DNA of 64,000 bases from Parabacteroides sp. FAFU027 (GCF_022808675.1 NZ_JAKZKV010000001.1:186001-250000), one strand, 5' to 3'. Counted from the stretch's first letter, positions 44,170-52,298 are shown. Notes: a model not told the origin generated them from the letters alone. Translations and numbers: made by a program.

Positions 44170-44349
44170 AATCCAGAATTTAATAACATAATGACATCAG
44201 ACATAGTATAACGAAATTCCTGTATGAGTACCTATCCCAAAACACCGAATATTCATATATCACTCATCTACAACAACATAGCAAGTTGCACAGCTATTTA
44301 TATGACGGATATATGGGCAATCAGGTGACCATACAGAAAATGAGGTAAC

Positions 44350-44369
44350 TATATATTGGTGTTATGGCC
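44350..44369 (+). other. Candidate attI-like cassette insertion point
   Basis: The sequence TTGGTGTTATGGCC contains a G/TT junction of GTTRRRY form (GTTATGG, last base off). The first nine bases, GTTATGGCC at 44361-44369, are the exact reverse complement of GGCCATAAC at 45890-45898, which opens the first attC-like site. GGTxGTTA is shared with both attC ends. Inferred crossover between 44361 and 44362. Confidence 0.6.
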
Positions 44370-44488
44370 AAGTGTAAAAAAAAGAAAAAACGCATTCTAC
44401 TATTGATACGTTTTGTAAAACTGACATAGAACAGAATTATTTATGGAAGTTCTTTTACGAATTTTCAAATCATTATAAATGAAGAATT

Positions 44489-44950
44489 ATGATAAAACCA
44501 CAAGAATTACGAATTGGGAATTTAGTCAATTATATGGGAAATCAACACACTGTAAATGGTGTTTTTGTTGGACACGTAAATTTTGAGTTTATGCTTGAAG
44601 AAACTGATAATCCTTCATTTCCCTCAAGATACAAGAATATAAATCTAAATAAAATAGAGCCAATTCCACTTACAGAAGATATTCTTTTAAAATATGGTTT
44701 TAAACAATCCAAAGAAGTACATACAACATATGTTCTAAGTTTGGACACATACTTTTTGTCACCGTCAATTAATCTATATGCTTACCTAGACACGCAAGGA
44801 AAAGTATGTGGATTTAGGTTGATACAAGGTCAAAATAGACATGGTAATATGCTATCAGAAATCTTGAGTGTTCACCAGCTACAGAACTTAATTTACACGT
44901 TGGCAGGTCAAGAGATGAACTTAGAACTCTCTCAAATTAAAAACTCATAA
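44489..44950 (+). CDS. Cassette protein of an LRIGNLV-type mobile-element family, 153 residues
   Basis: The N-terminus KPQELRIGNLVNYMGNQHTV, the middle IEPIPLTEDILLKYGFKQS and the C-terminal SVHQLQNLIYTLAGQEM match a small protein family that I remember from Bacteroidota prophages and conjugative elements. Its function is unknown. The strand-rich sequence and lack of signal peptide suggest a cytoplasmic protein. It is the first gene of cassette 1, beginning 127 bp past the cassette boundary; base composition is more AT-rich than the helicase region. Confidence 0.7.
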   Translation: MIKPQELRIGNLVNYMGNQHTVNGVFVGHVNFEFMLEETDNPSFPSRYKNINLNKIEPIPLTEDILLKYGFKQSKEVHTTYVLSLDTYFLSPSINLYAYLDTQGKVCGFRLIQGQNRHGNMLSEILSVHQLQNLIYTLAGQEMNLELSQIKNS

Positions 44951-44964
44951 AACAATGATAATCT

Positions 44965-45897
44965 ATGTTTGAGTATTATAGAGTCGAAAATTTAATTAAT
45001 GAACCTAGTTCATTTTGGCTAAGCCTCTTAGTAGCATTTTTAGGAACAGGTCTTGGCTTTCTTGGAGCTTACTACTTAACAAAAGTAGCTGAAAGAAAAC
45101 AGAACGAGAGAGATAAATATATTAAGCAAGACTTATATAATGACAGACTTGTATATATGTCTCAATTAATAGAAACTTGTGTTGATATTATAAAGAAGCA
45201 AATCGGGAAATTTGAAAAACTGTCAGCTGAAATTGAGAAAGTACCCACTGAACAACATTTATTAGAACTAATAGCTAGTAATGATTTGCTGAGACTACAA
45301 AAGATGGATACAGAAGAGGTTTTTCATGCATATCATTCTATTATACCCGATAGTCAAGAAAAAATAGCAGACTATAAAAATATATATAGTTCGATTGACT
45401 TTCTATACATGGAACTTAAGCAATCAATTGATTCTGTAGACAAACAGGTGAATTTTGTTTATCGAGACCAATTATATATCAAGGATAAAATTGAAAGTTT
45501 ATCTACAGAAATAATAAAATGGATAAAAGATATCGAAGTAAAAGAAGGCAATTATGCTTCATTACCAGAATACCACTTTCTGACTTCTTTTCATGACGTA
45601 TATCAGAAGCTAATTGATGAAAAAGCGCAACTTGGAAAAATAGAATCAAATTTTCTTTTACCTTTTGGAGTAGAATTAGCAAAGACATATAGCAGAGCTC
45701 CTTTCTTTAACGACTTGCATACATTAGCAACTCAAGCTGGAATTAGATTTAACCATGTTCGACTAAATGCTACTGAATTCGCAAAACAACTAAAAGGGAT
45801 TAGAAAGAGAATCGAAACGTCACTTGAAAAACTAGAAAAAATTAACGACAAAATAAAAACGACAACCAGTATAATAAAACAAACACCTAGGCCATAA
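44965..45897 (+). CDS. Membrane-anchored coiled-coil protein in cassette 1
   Basis: This 310-residue protein has one N-terminal membrane segment (SFWLSLLVAFLGTGLGFLGA, about residues 15-38), then a basic ERKQNERDKY stretch and long helical regions (about 40-140 and 270-305) likely to form coiled coils. No enzymatic motif is seen and I do not recognise the family. It begins 14 bp after the previous gene. Its TAA stop lies inside the R'' box (GGCCATAAC) of attC 1, so the coding sequence fills the cassette completely on that side. Confidence 0.75.
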   Translation: MFEYYRVENLINEPSSFWLSLLVAFLGTGLGFLGAYYLTKVAERKQNERDKYIKQDLYNDRLVYMSQLIETCVDIIKKQIGKFEKLSAEIEKVPTEQHLLELIASNDLLRLQKMDTEEVFHAYHSIIPDSQEKIADYKNIYSSIDFLYMELKQSIDSVDKQVNFVYRDQLYIKDKIESLSTEIIKWIKDIEVKEGNYASLPEYHFLTSFHDVYQKLIDEKAQLGKIESNFLLPFGVELAKTYSRAPFFNDLHTLATQAGIRFNHVRLNATEFAKQLKGIRKRIETSLEKLEKINDKIKTTTSIIKQTPRP

Positions 45898-46022
45898 CAC
45901 ACGCCTATGGTCATTGGCTGGCTGACGTGCATTTAGCAGGTTTTGCTCCCGCATTCACTTTGTCGCTGTGCGACAGCGAACGCTCCCGCAAACCGCCAAA
46001 TGCCCATAGCCTCGGTCGTTAG
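45890..46022 (+). other. attC-like recombination site 1
   Basis: This 133-bp imperfect palindrome starts with GGCCATAAC (R'') and ends with GTTAGGG (R'). Between them, CTATGG pairs with CCATAG, GCATTT with AAATGC, and TTTGTCG-type arms close a terminal stem around CTGTG. Unpaired bases in the arms are typical of attC sites that recombine as a folded single strand. About 85 percent of it matches site 2 by eye. Confidence 0.78.
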
Positions 46023-46822
46023 GGGCAGCTTTAAAAAAGAAAATGAAGAACAGAAAACATATTACGACTATTATCATACTTCTTTTTTATCTAACTTCAT
46101 TTGGACAAGAAAAGAAGTCAGACTATTTGCTTGCATTTAAAGACAAGGTTGGAGGAAAAGAATTGTGGGGCTTCAAGACAAGAAAAGGAAAAGTGGTTTT
46201 AAGTCCCAAATATGAACACGTAGAAACTGATACAATGTACCACATTGCATTTGTGACAAAAAAATTCAACTGGATTGTAATTGACCGACAAGGAAAGGAA
46301 ATTCTAACACCGTTTATTTACGACAATGGTCCTGACTATGTTGTTGAAGGACTTTTCAGATACCAAGAAAACAAACGAATTGGATTTGCAAACATGAAAG
46401 GTGAGAAAATAACAAAACAACCCTTTGAATTTGCCTTTCCATTCAGTAGTGGCTTAGCAGCTTTCTGTGTGGGTGGACATATTGAGCGAGTAGACGAAGA
46501 ACACACAATTTGGACTGGAGGACTCTGGGGATTTATCGACAAAACTGGAAAAATTGCGATTGAACCAAAGTTCACAAAAGTACGCGACTTTCAAAAACAG
46601 TATTGTGAAGTTTGGACTAAGGACAAAAAACATGTCTTGATTGACAAAAAAGGAAACATATATAAACTGTTGACAAAATAGAAACAAAAAAGTTGCCCCT
46701 AACACATGCCTATGTTCATTGGCTGGCTGACGTGCATTCCGGCAGTTTTGCTCCCGCATTCACTTTGTCGTTTCACGACAGCGAACGCTCCCGCAAGCCG
46801 CCAATGCCCATAGCCTCGGTCG
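46017..46822 (+). mobile_element. Integron-type gene cassette 2
   Basis: This 806-bp cassette runs from 46017 to the G/TT junction at 46822/46823. The ten bases GTTAGGGGCA that open it (46016-46025) are the exact reverse complement of TGCCCCTAAC at 46694-46703, the R'' box of its own attC 2. It holds a single gene. No further cassette follows, since ACGCCTAAC is not found downstream. Confidence 0.8.
46043..46681 (+). CDS. Exported WG-repeat protein in cassette 2
   Basis: This 212-residue protein has a signal peptide (MKNRKHITTIIILLFYLTSFG) and WG-type beta repeats: KELWGFKTRKGKVVLSPKYE, FNWIVIDRQGKEILTPFIYD, RIGFANMKGEKITKQPF, GLWGFIDKTGKIAIEPKFTK and HVLIDKKGNIYKL. WG repeats form small all-beta modules of unknown binding role. 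The gene begins 27 bp after the cassette boundary and ends 15 bp before the attC, a compact fit. Exported WG proteins are common in Bacteroidota. Confidence 0.85.
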   Translation: MKNRKHITTIIILLFYLTSFGQEKKSDYLLAFKDKVGGKELWGFKTRKGKVVLSPKYEHVETDTMYHIAFVTKKFNWIVIDRQGKEILTPFIYDNGPDYVVEGLFRYQENKRIGFANMKGEKITKQPFEFAFPFSSGLAAFCVGGHIERVDEEHTIWTGGLWGFIDKTGKIAIEPKFTKVRDFQKQYCEVWTKDKKHVLIDKKGNIYKLLTK

Positions 46823-46828
46823 TTAGGC
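46694..46828 (+). other. attC-like recombination site 2
   Basis: The site spans TGCCCCTAAC (R'') to GTTAGGC (R', a perfect GTTRRRY). The arms GCATTCCGGC and GCCGCCAATGC pair, and the terminal stem is TTGTCG/CGACAG with loop TTTCA, where site 1 has CTGTG. Shared CTGGCTGACGTGCATT and CATAGCCTCGGTCGTTAGG blocks identify it as the same class as site 1. Confidence 0.78.
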
Positions 46829-46933
46829 GTAATTACAAATAGGACGCGTATAGAGTCCATTTTCTTCTAAAATCCCTATAATTGCTTCTTACTTAATCAA
46901 AACTTCCACATCTTTGTCGCACAATTAAGTAAT

Positions 46934-47605
46934 ATGGATTATAAAGACAAAGAACTTATTATATTTGACTTTGATGGTACACTTATCAATAGTATACCAG
47001 ACTTAGCTACGGCGATCAATAACATGTTGACGCACTTTAATTTACCCGACATAGAAATCAGACTCATCGCTTCCTTTGTGGGGAATGGAGCTTCTACACT
47101 GGTCAAAAGAGCGCTTAACCTTGCCATGCAGGAGAAGGAACTAACGGATGATTTCTTCGCAGAAGCTTTTGCGTTTTATCTTTCGGCATATAAAGAGGTA
47201 TCGTGTCAGAAAACCTTCACTTATGCCGGAGTATCAGAAACGCTAAACTACCTGGATGAAAAAGGGTATAAGATGGTGATATGCACCAATAAACCGTTTG
47301 ATTACATCGAATCGATACTCGATTTTCTCTCCATTAAACAGTACTTTAAGCTTTGGATTGGCGAAGATTCCATACCTGAGAAAAAACCTCATGCCGCCCC
47401 TTTGCTCTATTTAGCCAACGCGATGAACACGACCATAGAAAAAAGCATCATGGTTGGCGACTCGAAAAATGATATTCTTGCAGCGCAAAATGCGGGGATG
47501 AATAGCATTGGTGTGACGTATGGTTACAACTACAACGAGAATATTGCAGACTATAAACCAGATATAGTTTTAGATCATTTTTCTGACCTACAAAAACTAT
47601 TTTGA
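46934..47605 (+). CDS. gph: HAD phosphatase (phosphoglycolate phosphatase-like)
   Basis: This 223-residue cytoplasmic HAD hydrolase shows motif I FDFDGTLINS (about residue 11), motif II VICTNKP (about 115), a lysine in EDSIPEKKPHAAP (motif III) and motif IV MVGDSKNDILAAQNAG. The helical cap lies at about 16-85. The pattern is that of Gph, which removes phosphate from 2-phosphoglycolate, but HAD specificity is hard to predict. It lies 111 bp outside the last attC and 1 bp before the FAD gene, which suggests a two-gene operon. Confidence 0.85.
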   Translation: MDYKDKELIIFDFDGTLINSIPDLATAINNMLTHFNLPDIEIRLIASFVGNGASTLVKRALNLAMQEKELTDDFFAEAFAFYLSAYKEVSCQKTFTYAGVSETLNYLDEKGYKMVICTNKPFDYIESILDFLSIKQYFKLWIGEDSIPEKKPHAAPLLYLANAMNTTIEKSIMVGDSKNDILAAQNAGMNSIGVTYGYNYNENIADYKPDIVLDHFSDLQKLF

Positions 47606-47606
47606 A

Positions 47607-49040
47607 ATGAGTAAGATATATAAGGTGGGCATTATTGGAGGTGGAATATCAGGTTCTGTTATTGCCTTACAACTTGCCCAAAACGGAGTAGACAATATTT
47701 TATTCGAACAGGGTGAAAGCCTTGTAAACGGGCCTCCATTCTGCCACTTACACGCAGGAGGAAACCTGTACCCCGAAATATCGGTAGAGCAATGTAAACA
47801 GCTCATGCTTCAATCCATCGACATGGCGAAACTATTTCCACAGTCGATTGATGAAAGACCGACCTTTATCAGCGTTCCAAAATCAGAAAACATTGATGTA
47901 AATAAGATTGAGGATAAACTCAAACTCCTGGCAAACTACTATCAAGAGCTGATTAGCGAAGATGCATCAAATGAAGTGTTAGGCAATCCTGCCGACTATT
48001 ACAAATCATATTCGCACGAAGATTTGGTCGCGCTGGCAAAGCAAGCCACGGTACAACATCCCAAATCGCAGGATGAATGGATGGCTAATGCTATTAAATA
48101 CATTGATTACGAAAACCTGAAAATGCCGGTTTTCTTAGTGCAGGAATATGGATGGAACCTTTTTCGATTGGCGGCTCAGGCGCAGTTAGCTCTTTATAAG
48201 GCCGATGCATGCGAGCTACATACGCATACTAAAGTCATAAATATCAATGATGTACGCAACCAGCAACTGGATTACAATTGGGAAATAAGGACGAAGGATG
48301 CAGTCTATAAAGTGAAGTATTTAGTCAATTCATCTGGCTATAAAACTGCTCATGTAGATAAACATATACAGTTAAACTCTAATAGACTGGTTGAATACAA
48401 AGCGGCCTATATATCCAAATGGCATAGTATTCCGGGCTTAATTCCTGAGATGATTTTTCACGGAGAGCGTGGCAGTACGCACGGAATGTTACAGATAACG
48501 CCTTACAATAATGACTATTATCAGATCCATGGCATGACAAAGGATATCACTTTGTTTGACAATGGATTGATACAGTCAAAAAAGGATGGATCACCCGCTG
48601 AATTTGACTCATCTATCAAAAGGAAAATTGCTCGTGAATGGCATCAGAATGAAATCAACACAAGAACTGAATCCGCCATCCGTTATGCAGCCCGATATGT
48701 GCCTTCATTCAAATCGGCTACCGTAGGAGGGCCGCCCTTGCACGGAGCACAGCAGATACCGGGCGATGACCCGAGCCTGAGAGTGGGTGAGGTGAGTTTT
48801 CCAAGTGATTCGTATGCGCGTGCCGAGATTGTAAAAGCCTCTTCTGCCTTAACGGTAGCCAGGCAAATCATTCAAAAGATTCAGGAAGAAAACATTGTTC
48901 CGGTTATGGCAACGAATGCAAAACAAAATGCACTGCTTGACAGCATCTCAAAAACCGAGATTGATCATCTGGCAAGTGAACTGGCCATCCAACGCGGATA
49001 TCCGGGCTCGCTCTCGCAACTACTTATTGAAAGAAAATAA
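47607..49040 (+). CDS. FAD-dependent oxidoreductase
   Basis: This 477-residue protein starts with a Rossmann FAD-binding motif GIIGGGISGSVIALQLAQ and carries a C-terminal half of DAO type. FCHLHAGGNLYPEISVE near residue 48, GYKTAHVDKHI, and VGGPPLHGAQQIPGDDPSLR near 370 are distinctive, but I cannot name the substrate. Malate:quinone oxidoreductase-like enzymes share the general layout, though this is not a clear member. It starts 1 bp after the HAD gene. Confidence 0.75.
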   Translation: MSKIYKVGIIGGGISGSVIALQLAQNGVDNILFEQGESLVNGPPFCHLHAGGNLYPEISVEQCKQLMLQSIDMAKLFPQSIDERPTFISVPKSENIDVNKIEDKLKLLANYYQELISEDASNEVLGNPADYYKSYSHEDLVALAKQATVQHPKSQDEWMANAIKYIDYENLKMPVFLVQEYGWNLFRLAAQAQLALYKADACELHTHTKVININDVRNQQLDYNWEIRTKDAVYKVKYLVNSSGYKTAHVDKHIQLNSNRLVEYKAAYISKWHSIPGLIPEMIFHGERGSTHGMLQITPYNNDYYQIHGMTKDITLFDNGLIQSKKDGSPAEFDSSIKRKIAREWHQNEINTRTESAIRYAARYVPSFKSATVGGPPLHGAQQIPGDDPSLRVGEVSFPSDSYARAEIVKASSALTVARQIIQKIQEENIVPVMATNAKQNALLDSISKTEIDHLASELAIQRGYPGSLSQLLIERK

Positions 49041-49073
49041 CAAACCACAGGGTTAAAACCCGTGTACTACAAC

Positions 49074-49155
49074 ATCGGCCATGCCTACGGCATTTGACAA
49101 TGACAAAACACCGTAGGTGTGGCCGATCCGGTAACGCCGGACTTTAGTCCGGTGA
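49074..49155. repeat. Intergenic hairpins
   Basis: ATCGGCCATGCCTACGG (49074-49090) and CCGTAGGTGTGGCCGAT (49111-49127) pair with two G-U type changes. A second hairpin, GCCGGACT/AGTCCGGT, follows at 49136. They lie in the 244-bp gap after the FAD gene and look like a dispersed palindromic repeat; they might also end its transcript. Confidence 0.6.
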
Positions 49156-49284
49156 TGACAAAAGTAGAACACAAACCGCAGTAGGCTGTTCTACGCATGA
49201 CTCCGGCCTACATCATCAAAAAACTGTCCCCACTCACCTCGCGCCAGGTCCGAAGTACCGCAACTGATAATCTATAATACCTGA

Positions 49285-49905
49285 ATGACATTGAAAGCTC
49301 TGTTGCATAAAATCCCGCTAGCGTTAATATACTCAAGATTATTATTGGGGCCGGTTGTTCTTTTCCTCTCCTTTTATGATTCAATTTTAATCAGAGAGTT
49401 GATTGTAGGAATAATGATTTGGGCAATAGTATCGGATATCTTTGATGGTATAATTGCGAGGTCATTGAACATCTCGAATGAGAAATTGCGAAGGTTAGAT
49501 TCATCAATCGATCAGATATTCTGGATATTTGCATTCGTGGGAGCCTTTATAATATCTCCGCAGTTTTTCAGAGACAATCTGTGGAAACTATCTTTAGTGA
49601 TTGCTTTAGAAGCGCTTACTTATGCAATAAGCTATCTGAGATTCAAAAAGGAAGTAGCGACACATGCAATCCTGTCAAAATTCTGGGCATTAACCATTGT
49701 GGCAACCTTGATCGAAGTAATCCTAAGAAATGGCTCCGGCTTAATATTCAATATTTGCTTTTACCTGGGTGTATTGTCACGTATTGAGATAATAGCCATT
49801 CTACTTATACTCAGAAAGTGGACAAATGACGTTCCATCTGTTTTTCACGCAATAAAGCTCAGAAAAGGAGAGCCAATCAAACGAAACAAGATGTTTAATG
49901 GATAA
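49285..49905 (+). CDS. CDP-alcohol phosphatidyltransferase family membrane protein
   Basis: This 206-residue membrane enzyme of phospholipid synthesis has six hydrophobic segments. The active-site motif D-xx-DG-xx-AR-x8-G-xxx-D-xxx-D is present as DIFDGIIARSLNISNEKLRR, then LDSSID; the aspartates are kept, but the glycine is leucine. Some family members of narrower distribution have this form. Substrate alcohol (glycerol phosphate, inositol or other) is not predictable here. It is a single gene. Confidence 0.82.
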   Translation: MTLKALLHKIPLALIYSRLLLGPVVLFLSFYDSILIRELIVGIMIWAIVSDIFDGIIARSLNISNEKLRRLDSSIDQIFWIFAFVGAFIISPQFFRDNLWKLSLVIALEALTYAISYLRFKKEVATHAILSKFWALTIVATLIEVILRNGSGLIFNICFYLGVLSRIEIIAILLILRKWTNDVPSVFHAIKLRKGEPIKRNKMFNG

Positions 49906-50010
49906 TCTTATTCCATTTATCCATCAAATAGCTTTGTTAGTAATATGCAAAACAAGGGAACATTACTGGAATTGTTTAAATTTGCGGTGTCTGGGGGACA
50001 TACTGAGAGT

Positions 50011-50043
50011 AAACCTAACAGGTTTTCAAAACCTGTTAGGTTT
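50011..50043. repeat. Perfect palindrome, copy 3 of the four-copy family
   Basis: The 16-bp arms 50011-50026 and 50028-50043 surround one C. The core is CCTAACAGG/CCTGTTAGG. It lies 106 bp after the CDP-alcohol gene and could act as a hairpin in its 3-prime end. Confidence 0.9.
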
Positions 50044-50143
50044 GTCCATTTGAACTAGTTACAAAACAGGACATCAGGTAAACGCAGTAAGTGCATGAGC
50101 CAATTTAGTTTATACTAAAGTGTTAATTCAACTCTAGATTACC

Positions 50144-50276
50144 GACCCCTCCCGACCTCCCCAAAATGGGGAGGAGTGGTGCAATCACAACGTTAGCCTG
50201 GTCGAATAGCTAATTAAATGTGCTAATATTCATATATAGAACTGCGTTATAGCCCCCATTTTGGGGGTTGGGGGTC
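50144..50276. repeat. MITE-like element with GC-rich ends
   Basis: The ends GACCCCTCCCGACCTCCCC at 50144 and GGGGGTTGGGGGTC ending at 50276 are imperfect inverted repeats, and each end also contains its own short CCCC-AAAATGGGG hairpin. The 80-bp centre is AT-rich without a gene. Similar elements are common in Bacteroidota genomes as I remember them. Confidence 0.6.
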
Positions 50277-50389
50277 TGAGTGAGAAACTTGCAGCTCTGT
50301 CCCTTTAAGAACAAATAATACAAACTAATTACATTGTCCTACTTATAAGCAAACACTTTATAAAACAACTTCTTCAAAGAAAAAGCAAT

Positions 50390-50968
50390 ATGAATCCAAA
50401 GGTTGATGCATTTTTGAGCAAAACAGACAAGTGGCAGGAAGAGATGGTGAAGCTGAGAAAGATCGCTCTTGACTGTGGACTGACTGAAGAGTTGAAGTGG
50501 GGTGTACCATGCTATACGCACCAGCAGAATAACGTGGTACTCATTCACGGCTTTAAAGAATATTGCGCATTACTGTTTTTCAAGGGAGCCTTACTACAGG
50601 ACACCCACGGGATCCTGATCCAACAAACGACGAATGTGCAGGCGGGCAGACAAATCCGCTTTACCAATATCAGGGAAATCACAGAGCAGGAAGACATTCT
50701 GAAAGCCTATATCTTTCAGGCTATCGAGGTGGAAAAGGCCGGCCTAAAAGTGGAGTTTAAAAAGTCGTCTGAATATAATATTCCGGAAGAGTTTCAAAAG
50801 AGACTGGATGAAATTCCTGCATTGAAGAGTGCGTTTGAGGCGTTGACTCCGGGACGGCAAAGGGCCTATATCCTTTACTTCTCACAACCCAAACAAGCCA
50901 AAACCAGAGAGTCGAGAGTTGAGAAATGTATCCCGATGATCCTGGATGGGAAGGGATTGAATGATTAG
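50390..50968 (+). CDS. YdeI-like protein with DUF1801 fold
   Basis: This 192-residue cytoplasmic protein begins with a DUF1801 (YdhG-like) domain (MNPKVDAFLSKTDKWQ, LKWGVPCYTHQQNNVVLIHG, CALLFFKGALL) and ends with a YdeI/OmdA-type helix region (LTPGRQRAYILYFSQPKQAKTRESRVEKC). The latter motif is diagnostic. The biochemical role is unsettled; YdeI relates to stress survival in some bacteria. It follows 484 bp with palindromic repeats only. Confidence 0.85.
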   Translation: MNPKVDAFLSKTDKWQEEMVKLRKIALDCGLTEELKWGVPCYTHQQNNVVLIHGFKEYCALLFFKGALLQDTHGILIQQTTNVQAGRQIRFTNIREITEQEDILKAYIFQAIEVEKAGLKVEFKKSSEYNIPEEFQKRLDEIPALKSAFEALTPGRQRAYILYFSQPKQAKTRESRVEKCIPMILDGKGLND

Positions 50969-51047
50969 AGACAATAAATGCTTAATCAGCAACCAGACTT
51001 GCTATTTAATAAGATACACCTGAAAAATTATAAGAATCAAAAATCAG

Positions 51048-51569
51048 ATGACAAAGAAAAGGAAAAAGCAAATTCAGATCAGACAAACACTTAGTAAAAA
51101 GAAAGATAAGAGTAAGATCAGGAAGAATATCCGAACTATGGTAATAATTATAGCAGTCTTTACTCTAACTATATTTTCATTCAGTTTCTATGTAGTACAA
51201 AATCACAACTCCATTCGCGAAGTGGTGAATCAAGATCCCAAATCAACAACTTCAAAAGTAACCTATATTTCAGGAGGTAAAGGCGCACACACGGCCACTT
51301 TTGAATTTTATATTGCCGGCATCAAACATTCAGGCTCAACATTTAATACCTATGATGGAGAAATAGGCGATAACATTAGAGTTATGTACTCTGCATCTAA
51401 TCCTGACATCAATATCTATAGTGACGACACTACCCCGGAAACTTTTGTTGATGACGTCTTAATTTATACATTAGAAATTCTGGGAGTGTTTTTAGGTTTT
51501 CTTTGTGTAAGTCTTATGTACCTTAAATTGAAGCATCCGGGTAAAAACATCTGGGAATTAGAAAGCTAG
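51048..51569 (+). CDS. Two-helix membrane protein of DUF3592 type
   Basis: This 173-residue protein has an N-terminal lysine-rich segment, a helix at about 29-51, an extracytoplasmic beta domain (about 60-130: VTYISGGKGAHTATFEFYIAG, SGSTFNTYDGEIGDNIRVMY) and a second helix (140-165). The beta domain with GD-x-I-x-V-x-Y is typical of DUF3592. Function unknown. It is separated by 4 bp from the following HD gene. Confidence 0.6.
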   Translation: MTKKRKKQIQIRQTLSKKKDKSKIRKNIRTMVIIIAVFTLTIFSFSFYVVQNHNSIREVVNQDPKSTTSKVTYISGGKGAHTATFEFYIAGIKHSGSTFNTYDGEIGDNIRVMYSASNPDINIYSDDTTPETFVDDVLIYTLEILGVFLGFLCVSLMYLKLKHPGKNIWELES

Positions 51570-51573
51570 AAAC

Positions 51574-52254
51574 ATGAAGATCACCACCACTCATCAATCA
51601 ATGCTCAAAACCTCCATCATCCAACAAACCATCGCCTACGTCCAGTCAGAACTATCCACCACCGAAGCCGGGCACAACTGGTGGCACATCTACCGGGTGT
51701 GGAAACTAGCCCAACGGATTGCGCAAGGCGAAGAAGCGGATCAGTTCGTGGTGGAGCTCGGCGCTTTACTGCATGACATTGCCGATTCGAAATTTCATAA
51801 CGGGGATGAAGAGATCGGGTCTAGTAAAGCGAGAGAATTCCTGAGTGCGATGGCAGTTGACAAAGAGGTGATTGATCATATAGAGCAGATTATCCGCCAT
51901 ATCTCATTCAAAGGGGGAAACCATGAGCAAACGTTTCATTCCCCGGAGCTAGACATTATCCAGGATGCCGACCGACTGGATGCGATGGGGGCGATTGGCA
52001 TTGCCCGCACATTTAACTACGGTGGACACAAAGGCCGGGATATTTACGATCCTGCCATTCCTCCCAGCTTCAATATGACCAAAGAGGAGTATAAAAACAG
52101 TAACACCCCTACCCTCAACCATTTCTACGAAAAGCTTCTGCTACTCAAAGAGCGGATGAACACCCGAATGGGAAAAGAACTGGCTGAAGAGCGACACCGC
52201 TTTATGGAACTCTATCTGGAGCAGTTTTATAAAGAGTGGGAAGGGGTATTGTAA
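51574..52254 (+). CDS. HD-domain phosphohydrolase (YedJ-like)
   Basis: The protein of 226 residues is an HD superfamily hydrolase. The metal ligands are HNWWHIYRV (H), LGALLHDIADSKFH (HD) and DIIQDADRLDAMGA (D). GGHKGRDIYDP and NHFYEKLLLLKERM are typical of the subfamily to which E. coli YedJ belongs, probably nucleotide phosphohydrolases. An in-frame ATG at 51601 could also be the start, since the first nine residues look unstructured. It is followed by palindrome copy 4. Confidence 0.87.
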   Translation: MKITTTHQSMLKTSIIQQTIAYVQSELSTTEAGHNWWHIYRVWKLAQRIAQGEEADQFVVELGALLHDIADSKFHNGDEEIGSSKAREFLSAMAVDKEVIDHIEQIIRHISFKGGNHEQTFHSPELDIIQDADRLDAMGAIGIARTFNYGGHKGRDIYDPAIPPSFNMTKEEYKNSNTPTLNHFYEKLLLLKERMNTRMGKELAEERHRFMELYLEQFYKEWEGVL

Positions 52255-52261
52255 TCTAAGG

Positions 52262-52298
52262 TTATACCTGACAGGTTTTAAAAACCTGTCAGGTATAA
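52262..52298. repeat. Perfect palindrome, copy 4 of the four-copy family
   Basis: Arms of 18 bp (52262-52279 and 52281-52298) surround one A. The core is CCTGACAGG/CCTGTCAGG. It lies 8 bp beyond the HD gene stop and could serve as its terminator. Confidence 0.9.

Larger units (their letters stand above)
44362..46016 (+). mobile_element. Integron-type gene cassette 1
   Basis: The cassette of 1655 bp runs from the G/TT junction at 44361/44362 to that at 46016/46017. It holds two genes in the same direction (44489 and 44965) and ends with attC-like site 1. Its first bases complement the R'' box of that site, as expected if the cassette once existed as a circle whose attC spanned the join. Two genes per cassette is less usual. 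Confidence 0.75.
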
